Shown here piece by piece: positions 6,762 through 7,684 of a stretch of 7,684 nt of DNA (position 1 is its first letter; the number at the start of each line of letters is the position of its first letter). Source of the stretch: an uncultured Moraxella sp. GTDB taxonomy: Bacteria; Pseudomonadota; Gammaproteobacteria; Pseudomonadales; Moraxellaceae. Below the pieces are notes generated by a model, which was not told the origin of the DNA, made no database searches, and was given only the letters and a program-made list of their open reading frames with translations. Location: NCBI GenBank assembly GCA_916720335.1, contig CAKAQU010000078.1:1-7684 (forward strand), in the 5' to 3' direction. A program made the translations under genes and the position numbers.

Positions 6762-7013
6762 ATGGCAAGATTGGCTAAATTACATCGCTCAAGAAACAAT
6801 CGTTTGGTTGCAGGCGTGCTTGGCGGTATTGCAGAGTATGTTGGCTGGTCACCAACCAATGTGCGAATCTTATTTTGGGTAATTATTATTTTAAGTGCGT
6901 TTGTTACCTTGCCAATGGCAATGGTAGCTTATGGAATTATGTGGGTGCTGATGCCAGATGCGACGCAAAATTCTTATATTAATTGCCAAAATACTGGACG
7001 GTTAGAAAATTGA
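6762..7013 (+). CDS. Small PspC-domain inner-membrane protein
   Basis: The 83-residue product has the PspC fold signature: a basic start with LHRSRNNRLVAGVLGGIAEYVGW (about residues 7-29), then PTNVRILF and a hydrophobic stretch of about residues 36-64 (one long or two short membrane segments), ending in the typical WVLMPD. A short polar tail (67-83) follows. PspC in E. coli is part of the phage-shock envelope-stress response, but stand-alone small PspC-domain proteins are widespread and their roles are mostly unknown. No pspA, pspB or pspF is in the window. I chose the ATG at 6762 because it is preceded by GGGGG (6751-6755) at 6 nt and gives the usual family N-terminus. An in-frame ATG at 6744 would add six residues. 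The gene is monocistronic, flanked by terminators on both sides. Confidence 0.87.
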   Translation: MARLAKLHRSRNNRLVAGVLGGIAEYVGWSPTNVRILFWVIIILSAFVTLPMAMVAYGIMWVLMPDATQNSYINCQNTGRLEN

Positions 7014-7071
7014 TGCTGTGCTGTTCTACTTGTTTGGCGGTCAGATAAATTTAACCACATTGACCAGTTGT

Positions 7072-7101
7072 AAAGCCACTTTCTAGCATTGTGGCTTTTT
7101 T
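7072..7101 (+). terminator. Rho-independent terminator after the PspC-domain gene
   Basis: AAAGCCAC (7072-7079) and GTGGCTTT (7091-7098) form an 8-bp stem with an 11-nt loop, followed by T residues to 7101. It lies 58 bases past the stop codon and separates this gene from glyQ. Confidence 0.88.
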
Positions 7102-7130
7102 GCATTGAGGTTTTAAGTTTTGCGGTGGTT

Positions 7131-7136
7131 TATGAT
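7131..7136 (+). promoter_or_regulatory. Candidate -10 box for glyQ
   Basis: TATGAT lies 31 bases before the glyQ ATG and after the upstream terminator, so glyQ needs a promoter here. No convincing -35 box is found: the nearest, TTGAGG at 7105-7110, is 20 bases away. The predicted transcript would start near 7143, at the edge of the palindrome. Confidence 0.3.
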
Positions 7137-7140
7137 AGAA

Positions 7141-7160
7141 TAACCAAAAATTTTTGGGTA
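7141..7160. repeat. AT-rich palindrome just before glyQ
   Basis: CCAAAAATTTTTGG (7144-7157) is a perfect 14-base palindrome. Two further pairs outside it (7141-7142 with 7159-7160) match after one mismatch. It ends 7 bases before the glyQ start, where a Shine-Dalgarno would be expected. It may be an operator or bent A-tract DNA; as a hairpin it has no proper loop. Confidence 0.5.
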
Positions 7161-7167
7161 TTCATTT

Positions 7168-7684
7168 ATGACAGCAAAAACTTTAACATTTCAAGAAATA
7201 ATCTTAATCCTACAAAACTATTGGGCAAATCGTGGCTGTGTGATTTTACAGCCTTATGATATGGAAGTTGGAGCGGGAACCTTTCACACCGCAACTTTTT
7301 TAAGAGCTTTAACACCAGAAAAATGGAATGCTGCTTATGTTCAGCCATCTCGCCGACCTACTGACGGGCGTTATGGTGAAAACCCAAATCGCTTACAACA
7401 TTATTATCAATTTCAAGTAGTACTAAAACCCAATCCACCCGATATTCAAGAGCTTTATTTGGGCTCATTGCAAGCCTTGGGTATTGATACATTGACTCAC
7501 GATGTACGTTTTGTCGAAGACAACTGGGAATCACCAACATTGGGAGCTTGGGGGCTTGGCTGGGAGGTGTGGCTAAATGGCATGGAAGTTACTCAGTTTA
7601 CCTATTTTCAGCAAGTTGGTGGCATTGAATGTTTTCCTGTAACAGGCGAGATTACCTATGGACTTGAGCGTTTGGCGATGTACA
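7168..7684 (+). CDS. glyQ: Glycyl-tRNA synthetase alpha subunit, 3' end outside window
   Basis: GlyQ is the catalytic subunit of the heterotetrameric (alpha2beta2) bacterial glycyl-tRNA synthetase, a class II enzyme that charges tRNA-Gly. The window holds the first 172 codons of roughly 300. The sequence follows E. coli GlyQ almost without gaps: LQNYWANRGC (15-24), QPYDMEVGAGTFH (28-40), YVQPSRRPTDGRYGENPNRL (57-76, including the class II motif 2 region), HYYQFQVV (78-85), RFVEDNWESPTLGAWGLGWE (114-133), VWLNGMEVTQFTYFQQVGG (134-152) and TGEITYGLERLAMY (159-172). The ATG at 7168 gives the expected N-terminus, although no Shine-Dalgarno is visible before it. The beta subunit gene glyS is expected beyond the right edge. 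Confidence 0.97.
   Translation, partial: MTAKTLTFQEIILILQNYWANRGCVILQPYDMEVGAGTFHTATFLRALTPEKWNAAYVQPSRRPTDGRYGENPNRLQHYYQFQVVLKPNPPDIQELYLGSLQALGIDTLTHDVRFVEDNWESPTLGAWGLGWEVWLNGMEVTQFTYFQQVGGIECFPVTGEITYGLERLAMY

Noticed and set aside
1..7684. A new defence, mobile or biosynthetic system
   Set aside because: Every sizeable open frame is accounted for by known housekeeping families, the gaps hold only promoters and terminators, and I found no transposase, integrase, repeat array or unknown multi-gene cluster.

Overview
The window is ordinary chromosomal DNA from a low-GC gammaproteobacterium. The AT-rich codon use, the map-glnD linkage, the ackA-pta pair and the glyQ/AckA/Pta protein sequences fit Moraxellaceae, most likely Moraxella or a close relative. 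The assignment rests on recognition of the proteins, not on a database search. I see no CRISPR array, phage module, insertion sequence, tRNA or rRNA.

Left part, minus strand (1-3546). Reading in the direction of transcription there is a 60-residue lipoprotein (lptM/yifL type, 3546-3364), then methionine aminopeptidase map (3221-2437), then glnD (from 2374, running off the left edge). The map gene is split by a -1 frameshift near 2947-2951, yet all five classical metal ligands and the main catalytic His survive across the two frames. A strong intrinsic terminator (2400-2427) lies between map and glnD.

Middle, plus strand (3757-6573). ackA (acetate kinase) is followed by pta (phosphotransacetylase). 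Together they interconvert acetyl-CoA, acetyl phosphate and acetate. Two hairpins interrupt this unit: a terminator-like hairpin in the ackA leader and a 10-bp perfect hairpin in the ackA-pta gap. A strong terminator closes the unit. Pta is about 499 residues, intermediate between the short (~330) and long (~700) classes: it keeps the catalytic domain and an eroded N-terminal P-loop-like domain, and lacks the DRTGG region. lptM and ackA are divergent, and each has an extended -10 box (TGTTATAAT) facing away from the other.

Right part, plus strand (6762-7684). A small PspC-domain membrane protein stands alone between terminators, followed by the first 172 codons of glyQ (glycyl-tRNA synthetase alpha subunit). 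glyQ has no visible Shine-Dalgarno and is preceded by an AT-rich palindrome.

No new multi-gene system is evident. The points worth a second look are the map frameshift, the reduced Pta architecture and the two hairpins around ackA.
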